Shown here piece after piece: positions 9,482-18,611 of a stretch of 20,879 nt of DNA. Below the pieces are notes generated by a model. It worked only from the letters and a program-made list of their open reading frames with translations, was not told the DNA's origin and ran no database searches. Within the stretch, counting starts at the first letter, position 1. Every line of letters starts with the position of its first letter. Both the position numbers and the translations under genes were made by a program. The DNA comes from Lasiosphaeria ovina (taxonomy: Eukaryota; Ascomycota; Sordariomycetes; Sordariales; Lasiosphaeriaceae). The stretch covers positions 1 through 20,879 of the forward strand of contig JAULSN010000027.1 of assembly GCA_033439765.1 (NCBI GenBank), read 5' to 3'.

Positions 9482-12147
9482 ATGCAAGCGGTGCACATGG
9501 ACTCGACCCACGGTAAGGAGCTGTCCCCGCCACCGCCGCCCCATACCCCTCAAATGCTCGGGCGCCCTGCCAACCACCACTTCCCCATCATTGTCCGTCG
9601 TCGCCAAATCCCATGAGCATTTATTCACTTTTCTTGTCTCCTGCAGATCCGCTGGCCATGGCCAAGGGGAGGAAGCGGCCTCGGTCGCGAGGATCGACGG
9701 CTTCTATACACAGCGCCGCCACCCACACCACGCAGCCCAACCTCGACCACAGCTTCGCAGAAGGCTCCGAGGTCTACTCGGCGCAATGGATTCCGACTGA
9801 CCACGGCCACCCCAGAGAACTGGCCAATGGGGCCAGCCAAATGACCACCGAAGACCTGATCCTGGCCTCGCAGCTCCAGGCCAGCCGCGACTTTTCAATG
9901 GACCAGCCCGTAAACACGTCGCTGCAGAATGTATCTTTCCATCCAGGCCACAGCCACAGCATGAGCCGGCAGTCCATGTCGGTGGACTCGTTTGCCGGCA
10001 ATACCAGTTTCGCCGACGACGGCCAGATGATGGATCGCGATGCGAACGACGATGGAGACTCTTTCTCTGGCTTGGCCGGACAGATGAAGCCGGGCTCGCG
10101 ATCGAGCGCTAACAACGAAATGGAAATGCGACAGCTGTTCCATTTGAACAAGCATCGCAATCTCGTCGACGTCGCAGAGGAACTCCATGGCAATGAGCGC
10201 GGCCCCAACTCTGAACGGACTCGGCAGGTCTTTGCAATGCTTTGGTGTGTAGCCCGCTGTCACCATCTCTTGAGTGCGTTCTAGTGAAGCTAACGTACAA
10301 GCAGGATAAGCCGAGTGTGCGACAAAGGGAAAGGCTCGGTCCCCAGAGGGCGTGTCTACGCCAACTACGCCTCTCGGTGTGCCACCGAGAGGATCACCGT
10401 GTTGAACCCCGCAAGCTTCGGAAAGCTGGTTCGGGTGTTATTCCCGGGGCTGAAGACGCGACGGCTAGGCGTTCGTGGCGAGTCCAAATATCACTATGTT
10501 AATTTCACATTGATGGAGGAACAGCCCGATCTCCGTGAGCTCCCGGCCCAGCCTCAGGTTCCGCTTGGAGAAAGCGTCAGCTTCTCTCAAAACTTCAAGT
10601 ATGTCCTAGCAGTCATGACACTCCCAGATACCCACAGTCTAACATGGCCCAGCACCGTTCCGAAGCCCTCGGCGTCAATGCAGGCGGACAGAGCCGAGTT
10701 ATCCATGCCAGATGCTACGAAACAGCAACCCGAGCCAAAATCAAGTCGGTCTCATGAATTCCAGCATAGTTTGTATAATCAACCACAGGTGTCCACTTTC
10801 GACCAACTTCAAACCACAATGACAAAGACGGCGCAGAGGCTATGCTTTTCCGCAGAAACAGGCGAATCGTTTCAGCAGTCTGACCCGCTCCTTCTCCCAA
10901 GGATCGAGCCGTTCCTGCCAAGCGGGACCGATCCGGATGCCGCCAAATCCTTGGCTGCGCTGTACCGCTCTCACTGTACATCTCTTGTCGAGTGCATCCG
11001 GTACTGTAAGGAAAAGACGTTCTTCCACCTCTTCACGTCATTCCAGGGCACACTTACGATGCCCGTTCAGAAATTGTTCGCCAACCCCGCCGTGGCACCC
11101 TGGATCGAGGAATCTGACTTTGTTCTATATCAACGCATGATGCGTATCGTCTCGGGGCTTACGCTCCAGGTCGTCCCCAAGCCCGTTCTCGACACTCTCC
11201 GCAGCATCTCAGAGAAACTTGTCCCCCATATTCGGGAGTCCTTTCAGGGACAGCCGCTCCATGTAATGCGTGCAAAAGAGGCCCCAGCGACTATATTTGC
11301 CGGCCTGCTCGACAGGGCGCTCCGGGTCAACCTCACTGCCCACGCGGCGGCCAATATGCTTTCCAACCCCGCCAACCGGGATCTGATGTACATGGAATGG
11401 ATTTCCATGATCAACGTGCGAAAGGTTGCCGAGAGCGTCCCCTCGCGTGGCATGGACGACGTTGTAAATCTCTTGTTGAGTGAGATGCGGGATCTCCTGG
11501 ATCCGGTCAACATTCCTTGGGAGATTGAGTGTCTAACGCTCCACGGCGAGATGGCCATGCGCCAGGGGAGGCCGCCGCAAGAAGGGAACCCGGACGATTC
11601 GACTGCTTCCAATGTCCTGGATCGCTGGGTAAACTTCCTTCGCTCCCTCCCGAGCCACTTCCCCTACGCATCCCATACGGATATTGTGTGGTGTGTCCAA
11701 AGGCTCGGCACCTCGGTCATGAGAGACCTCACCATTGCACAGGGTAAGAGCTTTGGTTCATGGTGGGTCACCAAGTGCTGGATTGATGAGATGATCCAGT
11801 TCCTGGCCGAGCACGGAGGGTTTTTGAAGCAGAAGGCGGCACAAAGCCCCTTGGCGGTGCCAAAGCAACAGGCGACGAGTCGGTTGCTGAGCAACCCGGG
11901 ATCGCGATATAGCAGCACCAGCGAGGACTTTAACATGTCCCGACTGTCGGATTCGCAGCCTGACCGTGCCCCATTCCCCTCGGGGCCATCGGGCAATAAT
12001 ACGCAGCAGACAAACCATGACGACAGCGGGATCGGCATCAGGACACCGGATGAGGATCTTCCCGGAGAGAAGTTCAGTCTCGGGACGGCAAACACGCAGG
12101 ACCTGTTCGCGGGAACGGAGCTTCAGGATCATCTCACAGATGCATGA
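9482..12147 (+). CDS. RFX1: RFX-family winged-helix transcription factor (CPCR1/RfxA/Crt1 type), four exons
   Basis: RFX factors bind X-box DNA. Fungal members act in DNA-damage and cell-cycle control (yeast Crt1) and in growth and beta-lactam regulation (Acremonium CPCR1). Exons are 9482-9512, 9647-10244, 10305-10598 and 10653-12147, giving 805 residues, close to known fungal RFX proteins. Residues 1-190 are polar and low-complexity with a basic stretch, KGRKRPRSRG. The DNA-binding domain covers about 200-277, with RTRQVFAMLW, then ISRVCDKGKGSVPRGRVYANY, FGKLVRVLFPG and RRLGVRGESKYHYVNF across the second intron. A conserved helical region typical of RFX dimerisation domains follows (CTSLVECIRYCKEKTFFHLF onward). 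A polar tail ends the protein. Intron 1 (134 nt) is inferred from GTAAGG...CTGCAG and joins STH to DPLAMAK. Translation could instead begin at the in-frame ATG at 9497. Intron 3 (10599-10652, GTATGT...TCTAAC...CCCAG) is 54 nt and stop-free, so it could be retained. Confidence 0.92.
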
Positions 12148-13413
12148 GCTTTCTCTCTCGGCCGCCCGGACACCTAGTGTTTTTTTTCGGATTCTTCTGC
12201 GCCTGTTTTACTAGTGGGGGGGTTGGAGTTGGCTGCGATATACCAGGGCTGGGTGTTTTTTTTTTTACCAAAAAACAGCAGTCCTTATGTCTGTCTATAT
12301 GAAGGGATGACGGCACGACGGAACGACAATTAATGGGTCTGTCGTTATTATTTCTATTCTCTATCCTCTATTCTCTATTTTTATTCTCTATTTTGTTGTC
12401 TTTTTTTTTTTAGGTGAGGGCTCGGCCTAGGGTGACGGGTTTAGGGAATAACGCTCTGGTGTGGGCCTGTTATTTGACTGTGGGATCTTCCTGTATTTGC
12501 ATTTTATGTGATGCAACAAAGGTATTCTGCTGCTGCCTTCAGGCGAAAGGGAGGATTTGACCGTGTTGGATGTCCGGCTGTTGGCACAGCTGTGTGTCAT
12601 GGGGGGTACGGTATTATTCTTATACTCGGGCTCGGACCTTTCACTCTTGTTTTGTTTGTCGACTTTGACTCCTAGTCGGTCGGTATGTTGGAGGGGTATG
12701 TCTGGTTTGCTGGTACGGAGGCTATGTTGATTCGCTTTTTTTTCTTGTTCTCTTCATACTCGGGACTCGGCAATACATTAAGGCGATTTACGCCCTTGTT
12801 GGTTTCAAACCAATTTTCAATCGCTTTTGAGGTGCATCCCCTTTTACGCGCGCTGTTTGACATGTATTTCAGATGATCATGTGTTTCTGGTCACGGGAGC
12901 GCCGGGTTTGACGTATGGTAGTATCCTATGGGCCGTGCCTGGCATGTGAAGGCTGCGTAGTGGCGTACCTATTGTTTCCGAAGCGACACCCCCGCCCCTC
13001 GGGCCATTTGTTTCCATAACGCTAGCTGCAAGTGACCTTTTTTTTTTTTTTGGCGAGTCCGGACGACGACGGAGAAAGCAAGCAAGCAAATCCTTTGTTG
13101 CCTGCCTGACTGGTTGGAAACTGCGGCTGAGATTTGAGGCGCTGTGCAACTCCGAACTCCGGCATGCGGCTTGCCTAGGCTCCTTCGTCCCTAACCCAAA
13201 CACGGATCCAATACGGGTCCAAATACTACGCCCAATTACCTGCCTGCCAGCGGCAGGTCTTCCATCCCCTCCAAACCCAAAGCTTTTTTTGGTGGTAATT
13301 ACCTTACCTACCTTGCTATCAGATTCAACTTCAGTTGGGTTGTATTGTTTGAGTTGTGATCAACTGCCAAATCGGGTTTCAGAGAGACAGCTGCAAAGTA
13401 AAGGGCTATCAAG
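12148..13413. other. RFX 3' region and hydrolase promoter
   Basis: This spacer holds the RFX 3' UTR and the promoter of the hydrolase at 13414. It is rich in T and pyrimidine tracts (12254-12266, 12351-12411, 13039-13051). A short inverted repeat ACCTGCC...GGCAGGT lies at 13238-13258, followed by TACC-rich sequence at 13295-13315. No gene is supported. Confidence 0.55.
12351..12411. repeat. CTATTCTCTAT-type pyrimidine-rich imperfect repeat
   Basis: Imperfect copies of TCTATTCTCTAT are followed by a run of 11 T. It lies about 200 nt past the RFX stop codon and is probably within or just after the 3' UTR. Confidence 0.7.
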
Positions 13414-14522
13414 ATGACGACATTCACAGAACAAGAGGGCACATTTGACGTCGGCGGCAAGAGCCTCTACACCAAGACGTTCCTGGTAGGTTTTGACGAC
13501 GAGAATCGCCGATTCATTTCCGTCTCGCCCCTGGCTCTGGTCGTATCGAGAGAGTCAAAAACATTGAAGAGTTGCTAACCTGGCACTCAATCTCGCCCCT
13601 CTCGTCGTAGCCCGCCGGCCCGATCAAGGCAAAGCTGGTCTTTGTGCACGGCTTCAGCGACCATGTCGGGCGCTACACGGCCTTCTTCTCGGCGCTTGCG
13701 GAGCGTGGCATCGCCGTCTACGGCTTCGACCAGCGCGGCTGGGGCCGCAGCGTGAGCAAGCCGTCCGAAAAGGGACTCACGGGGCCGACGACGCGCGTCA
13801 TCGCCGACATCGCGGCGTTCGTGCAGCCGCACCTGCCGGCGTCGCCGTCGTCGGACCCGCCGCTGTTCGTCATGGGCCACTCCATGGGCGGCGGCGAGGT
13901 GCTCACGCTGGCGGCCGACGCGACGTACCAGGACAGCGTGGTGCGCCACGTGCGCGGCTGGCTGCTCGAGAGCCCCTTCATCAGCTTCTCGCCCGAGGAG
14001 CAGCCCAGCTGGCTCAAGATCAACGCCGGGCGGCTCGCGGGCCGCCTGCTGCCGCGCCACCAGCTGTATCACGAGCTCGCGCCGGCCAACCTGTCGCGCG
14101 ACGCGGCCGTCGTGCAGAGCATCGGCGAGGACACGCTGATGCACAACACGGGCACGCTCGAGGGCCTCGCGGGGCTGCTGGACCGCACGCAGTCGCTGGT
14201 GGGCGGGGCCACGCGACCGCGCGGCGACGCCGTGCGCAGCGTCTGGTTCGGCCACGGCACCAGCGACAAGGCCACCAACTTCGCCTCGAGCAAGAACTAC
14301 TTTGACAAGTTCCTCGACGCCGTCCCCGACAAGCAGTTCAAGGCCTATGACGGCTGGTACCACCAGCTGCACGCCGACGGCCCCTGCAGCGCCGAGTTTT
14401 ACAGGGACGTCGGCGACTGGATCCTAGCCCACGTCGATGCTCCGACGCCGACGCCGACGCCGACGACGGACGCGAAGCCGCCAGCACCCGCCGCGGCGCC
14501 GTCGACCGACGCCAAGCTGTGA
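13414..14522 (+). CDS. Monoacylglycerol lipase-like alpha/beta hydrolase
   Basis: The family cleaves monoacylglycerols to glycerol and fatty acid; the yeast counterpart would be Yju3. Exon 1 (13414-13485) gives 24 residues. The intron 13486-13610 (GTAGGT, branch GCTAAC, acceptor CGTAG) joins TKTFL to PAGPIKAKL in phase 0. The protein has 327 residues. HGFSDHVGRY forms the oxyanion region (from about 37). The nucleophile elbow GHSMGGG places the catalytic Ser at 115. FGHGTSDKAT supplies Asp243 and YDGWYHQLHAD supplies His275, in the order and spacing expected of an MGL. The N-terminal half matches the hydrolase_4 / serine aminopeptidase S33 fold. The C-terminus adds a low-complexity tail (PTPTPTP, then Ala/Pro) beyond the usual end. 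Coding sequence is very GC-rich, with C or G at most third positions. Exact substrate is inferred. Confidence 0.9.
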
Positions 14523-16006
14523 CGCGAGATACTGATGAACGACGGGGCTGGCGGCAAGCACGGTGCTCGCTTGGCGTTTTGACGCGGCTTTCTCAACATC
14601 TTGGAGTTAGAAGTCAGCGAGGGCTAGTAGGCCGTAGGTGTGGAGGCGGAGTAGGGGTTGGAGATGAGGGTCCACGGCGCTCACGTATCGTGTTCTTGGT
14701 CTTTCGTTGGGTGTTTTGGTGTTTTTGACAGAATCATTTTCAACGTCTCTTTGGATTTCACGCTCCAGATAGTCTCAGACTTCTTTTTTGGTCTATTTAT
14801 TTACTTATGTTCATGCTGTCATCAGGGGTGTAACATCAGCCATCTGTGGAAACGCATGTATGGTTGCGTCTGGTTGATGTGGGTCTTGCTTGGCGGGAGT
14901 CCGCCCGCTGCAGTTACTAAATGCCCAAAGTACGAATTGAAGTACTATGTATCCGTACATGTTCCAAAGGGTATCGAGGTTTACTTATCTTGATAGATAT
15001 ATATAGCCTGGCACCTTGGAAGCGGAACGGCATCTGTAGATCGCCAAATGCTTCCAGCTCCATTGTCTTGCCGTTCCGGGTTCTCTGGTTCGGGCTCATC
15101 TACGTACCTGGTGCAGGTGAGCTCGCACCCCGCAATCGACGGCCCTGCAAGCCAAGCAATTGTCAATGCAACAAGCAAGCCACGATTTACGATTTGACGC
15201 TGTGAATCGCGACCTAATTCCGATATGATGAAACTGGGAACCTCTACGGCCTCCTCTCCTCTCCGAAAAAAGGCACCAAAATCAACCTCGCCAAGGCTCA
15301 ACATGTGCAGGCTTCGCTCACCTCCTAGGGTACTAGAGATTGGCAGCCTATACCATGCGCCGGTCTAATAGGTGCCGCCGGTGGCGATTGTCATTTCGCC
15401 CCGCGACCGCTTGCCTCGGTGCCTGCCTCGCCCTCTTGGACGTTGAACGGGGGCCGTTAGCCGGGCAGTAGAGCAGGCCTCTGACCTCTACGTCGATCGA
15501 AGCGGGGATGGGATTGCACTGCAGCTAAGGTAATTGCACCCGATGCCTTAATATAATAGTTGCACGACCGTTTTTTTAGACTTTGTTCACTCTACAACTG
15601 TGCGCCATCGGTGCGCAACGCTTTCCCAAGCTCGCGCATTTTATTTATCTATCTAGCTTAGCTTCGCCATCGGTTTCCCCGGTTCCCCGGCCCGCGCGGT
15701 CTTTGGGCATCTCGCCGTGTCCGCTCCCCCCATCTCCACTGCAACCAAGGCGGTCCCCCGTCCCCGTGCGCCAGTGTGTAAGTGTAACTGGCTGGACTTA
15801 AGGGAATTCCTTTCACCCTCGACCCGGCCCCCCTCCCGCAATCGGTTTTTTTTGTCAGGCCAAGCACTAGCCGGCAGTATCGTCGTTGTCGTCGACTGCG
15901 AGAGAGAAATAGTCGTCGATAATCCGCGGATCAAATCCCTCGACGAAATCCCGCATCGCAACCCGCCACCCGGTCGCCCTCCGGACGCCGGAGCCATTCT
16001 TCCTGA
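14523..16006. promoter_or_regulatory. Hydrolase 3' region and CDF transporter promoter/leader
   Basis: About 1.5 kb without a supported gene. Open frames on both strands, including the 107-codon minus-strand frame at 14981-15304, show no motif or splice pattern. The right part (about 15580-16006) is CT-rich and likely contains the transcription start and a long 5' leader of the transporter gene. Confidence 0.5.
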
Positions 16007-17572
16007 ATGGAGCCTGATCTCTCCAACAGCATATCGCTGCATCCCCACCTTTTCCGCACCCAGAACGACTCGTCGAGCGCCTTACCCTCTTCCCACTCGT
16101 CCCGCGCGCTTGCACAGGCACAGGCACAGGCCCAGGCCCAGGCCCAGGCACAGGCACAGGCACAGGCACAGACGCAGGCGCGGGCGCAGTCTCCTTCGGT
16201 CACACCAGCTTCCGCATCCAAGTCTCAGCACGATGCCAACAGCACGGCTGTCGAGGCTACTGATGGCGGCGACGATACCACGGTTGCGCGCCACCCGACG
16301 AGCGCCCATTCCGACGATGAGGCCGAGCGCCAGATGACAGGCAGGCTTCCGCTGGTCGGCGCCGAGAACGACCCGTACGGATTGGCGCAGAGATATAAAA
16401 CAGCGGCCGAGCTGGCCGAGATCAAGGCGAACACGTCTAGGAAGCGCGATGCCCGGCCTCCCGCCAGCGGAAGCAGCGGAACCGGGACGGCCGCTGCCGC
16501 CTGGACCACGGGCAATAGCACCACCACCAAGCTGGGACGCTACATGAAGCCCTTTGGCCGAGCCAACAACCAGGCACGCCGCCTTCAGGGCTTCTACGAG
16601 GCCCAGAACGAGACGATCGAGCGGCTGCTCAAGAGCGTCGAGGAGCACAGGGCCGAGGCGCGCCAGGAGCACGGCGAGGATCATCTAAAGTTCCAAATCG
16701 CCGTCTGGGGTTCCCTCGTGGCAAACATCATCCTCACGGTTCTGCAAGTGTACGCCGCCGTCTCGTCCGGGTCCCTCTCGCTCTTCACAACCATGGCCGA
16801 CGCCGTCTTCGACCCCCTGAGCAACGTCACCCTGATCCTCACCAACCGGGCCGTGCGGCGCGTCGACCCCTCACGGTTCCCCTCGGGCAAGGCCCGGCTC
16901 GAGACGGTGGGCAACATCGTCTTTTGCTTCCTCATGACGGCCGTCTCCCTGATCCTCATCGCCTTCAGCGCGCGCGAGCTGGCCGAGCGCGGCGGCGACC
17001 TCAAGAACTTCCACCTGCCGTCCATCATCGCTGTGTGCATCGCCTTCGGCACCAAGCTGAGCCTGTTCCTGTACACGTGGTCCATTAGGGACAAGTACAG
17101 CCAGGTGCGCATCCTGTGGCAGGACCACCGCAACGACCTGCTGATCAACGGCTTTGGCATCCTAACGTCGGTCGGCGGCGCCAAGCTGGCGTGGTGGCTC
17201 GACCCGGCGGGCGCCATCGTGCTGAGCGTCGTCATCTCGGTCATCTGGCTGCGCACCGCCTTCACCGAGTTCCTGCTGCTCGTCGGCGTCGTCGCCAGCG
17301 TCGAGATCCAGCAGCTCATCACCTACGTCTGCCTCACCCACTCGTCCGCCATCCGCCAGATCGACACGGTCCGCGCCTACCACGCCGGCCCCCGCCTCAT
17401 CACCGAGGTCGACATCGTCATGGACCCCGACGCCTCCCTCCTCGAGACCCACGACATCGCCGAGGAGCTGCAGTTCAAGCTCGAGAGCCTGCCCGACGTC
17501 GAGCGCGCCTACGTCCACGTCGACTACGAGACCACGCACAAGCCCGAGCACGCCTACAAGAAGGATTTGTAG
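16007..17572 (+). CDS. Cation diffusion facilitator (Mn-type CDF) metal transporter
   Basis: CDF carriers export divalent metals from the cytosol, or into organelles, by proton exchange. The gene is one exon of 521 residues. Residues 1-225 are a polar cytosolic extension with an Ala-Gln repeat (about 36-61), a poly-Ala/Ser-Thr linker and a charged helix. Six membrane segments follow at about 229-252, 255-279, 298-321, 336-358, 377-398 and 401-430. Metal ligands are seen as D265-x3-D269 (DAVFD, helix II) and D373-x3-D377 (DHRND, helix V). Two DxxxD motifs are characteristic of the manganese CDF group, whereas zinc carriers have HxxxD. The C-terminal 90 residues form the cytosolic dimer domain (ITEVDIVMD, ETHDIAEELQFKLE, ERAYVHVDYE). 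Substrate Mn2+ is inferred from these motifs; plant relatives are MTP8-MTP11. Organelle location is unknown. Confidence 0.92.
   Translation: MEPDLSNSISLHPHLFRTQNDSSSALPSSHSSRALAQAQAQAQAQAQAQAQAQAQTQARAQSPSVTPASASKSQHDANSTAVEATDGGDDTTVARHPTSAHSDDEAERQMTGRLPLVGAENDPYGLAQRYKTAAELAEIKANTSRKRDARPPASGSSGTGTAAAAWTTGNSTTTKLGRYMKPFGRANNQARRLQGFYEAQNETIERLLKSVEEHRAEARQEHGEDHLKFQIAVWGSLVANIILTVLQVYAAVSSGSLSLFTTMADAVFDPLSNVTLILTNRAVRRVDPSRFPSGKARLETVGNIVFCFLMTAVSLILIAFSARELAERGGDLKNFHLPSIIAVCIAFGTKLSLFLYTWSIRDKYSQVRILWQDHRNDLLINGFGILTSVGGAKLAWWLDPAGAIVLSVVISVIWLRTAFTEFLLLVGVVASVEIQQLITYVCLTHSSAIRQIDTVRAYHAGPRLITEVDIVMDPDASLLETHDIAEELQFKLESLPDVERAYVHVDYETTHKPEHAYKKDL
16112..16189 (+). repeat. In-frame hexanucleotide repeat encoding (Ala-Gln)13-like tract
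   Basis: Thirteen tandem GCNCAG-type units encode ten Ala-Gln pairs and then TQ, AR and AQ, inside the N-terminal extension of the CDF transporter. Units alternate between GCACAG and GCCCAG, which suggests slippage in blocks. The hexamer period keeps the frame when copy number changes. Confidence 0.9.
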
Positions 17573-18152
17573 TTTTGGTTGACTTTACTTGATCTTTTAA
17601 TTGGGCGAGGTATTTTGTCGCCGTGGAGTGGCACTGTAGGGTTCTTTTTACAGCCCAAATTCGCGTGCATAAATTAAGCTAGACGCCCCATTACATTTAT
17701 TCATTTACATGTTTTAGTCACCGGAGGTGGTGTGTCCTTTTTCTTCTTTCTGTGTCGTAGCAAGCGAGTACGTAGGGGCCAGGCGGCGTTGGGAATACTG
17801 GCGCAAAAGCCGTCGTGTTTGGGGTGCTATACGTAGCCTAGCAGGAAATAAGAGGCAAAAAATATTATTTCACTTGATGTCTACGATTATGATGTTTGTA
17901 CTGGAACCACCAATTATTGACGAGTTGGTCTGGAATACTACACGACTAGTTGTTTATGTCTCTTAAATAAAATAAAAAAAGGGGGGGGGGGGGGAAGTTG
18001 TGTAACTGGAAGATTTCAACGACGAATTAAACACTGAGCCTATCTATCATCATCGCGCACCAACGAAAATAATATGAAAGAAAAGCACAGCAAGAAATTA
18101 AAGATGGAATCCAGTTGAATACCCCGCATTTCATCTTCACTCGCTTCTTATT
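17573..18152. other. CDF 3' region with A7G14 tract
   Basis: This stretch holds the 3' UTR of the transporter. It is AT-richer than the genes. A run of seven A followed by 14 G lies at 17974-17994. No coding region is supported. Confidence 0.55.
17981..17994. repeat. 14-nt poly-G run
   Basis: Fourteen consecutive G residues directly follow seven A residues. It is a second, far shorter G homopolymer in the window. Confidence 0.9.
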
Positions 18153-18230
18153 TCCCTCGGACGGTGTCAAACCATCAGCCTCCAGAGTATGTAACAGTCT
18201 AACGCGCTAGCCAATTGCGCCACGAGGGGA
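18153..18230 (-). pseudogene. Degenerate tRNA-like sequence (possibly tRNA-Asn derived)
   Basis: Read on the minus strand, a near-complete cloverleaf appears. The acceptor stem TCCCCTCG/CGAGGGA pairs over 7 bp with one bulged C. The D stem GCGC/GCGC holds a normal AATTGGCTA loop. The T stem GATGG/CCGTC has the loop TTTGACA. The anticodon stem TTAGA/TCTGG pairs with two wobbles. The anticodon loop, CTGTTACATAC, has 11 nt instead of 7. Without four of these bases the anticodon would be GTT (Asn). A 4-nt intron would be shorter than any I know, so a decayed tRNA copy is more likely. The B box reads GGTTTGACACC, off consensus. Confidence 0.5.
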
Positions 18231-18611
18231 CCGAGTCAAGTCGCCAGATTGCTGGCTGGCTGCTTGTCGGTGTCTACTCTCGATAGTATTTTTCTCTATA
18301 CGCCGAGGCCGGTCAAGTTTTTTTTTCTTTTTTTCACATCCTTTTTCTCTATTTCTTTTAAAATTGATATATTAAGCCTATTCTAAGATAACTATTCACC
18401 TTGTTACTACCCATTATACATAGTCTCAGGGGTTGGAGTCGAGCATTCTCCAGGATTGCCCACGCCACTTTCTCTCGTATATGCCCTGGGGCATTCACCG
18501 TAGTCTTCTTCATAGCCTGGAACATGACCGAGAGCGCCGGGGGTTTCGTTGTCCTCTTCTTGGTCGTGAAGGCGACCTGACATATCGACTATGGCCTTCC
18601 CTTTGGGCTCG
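18231..18611. other. 3' spacer beyond the DUF3433 gene
   Basis: AT-rich sequence with T tracts (18317-18335) lies between the tRNA-like element and the stop of the leftward membrane-protein gene, and probably includes its 3' UTR. A 260-codon plus-strand frame at 18433-19215 overlaps that gene antisense. It has no motif and is treated as a shadow. Confidence 0.55.

Noticed and set aside
13587..14372. A 261-codon minus-strand frame opposite the hydrolase
   Set aside because: It is a shadow of the GC-rich coding strand, rich in Arg, Val and Ala as expected from reversed codons; the sense frame has a full catalytic triad.
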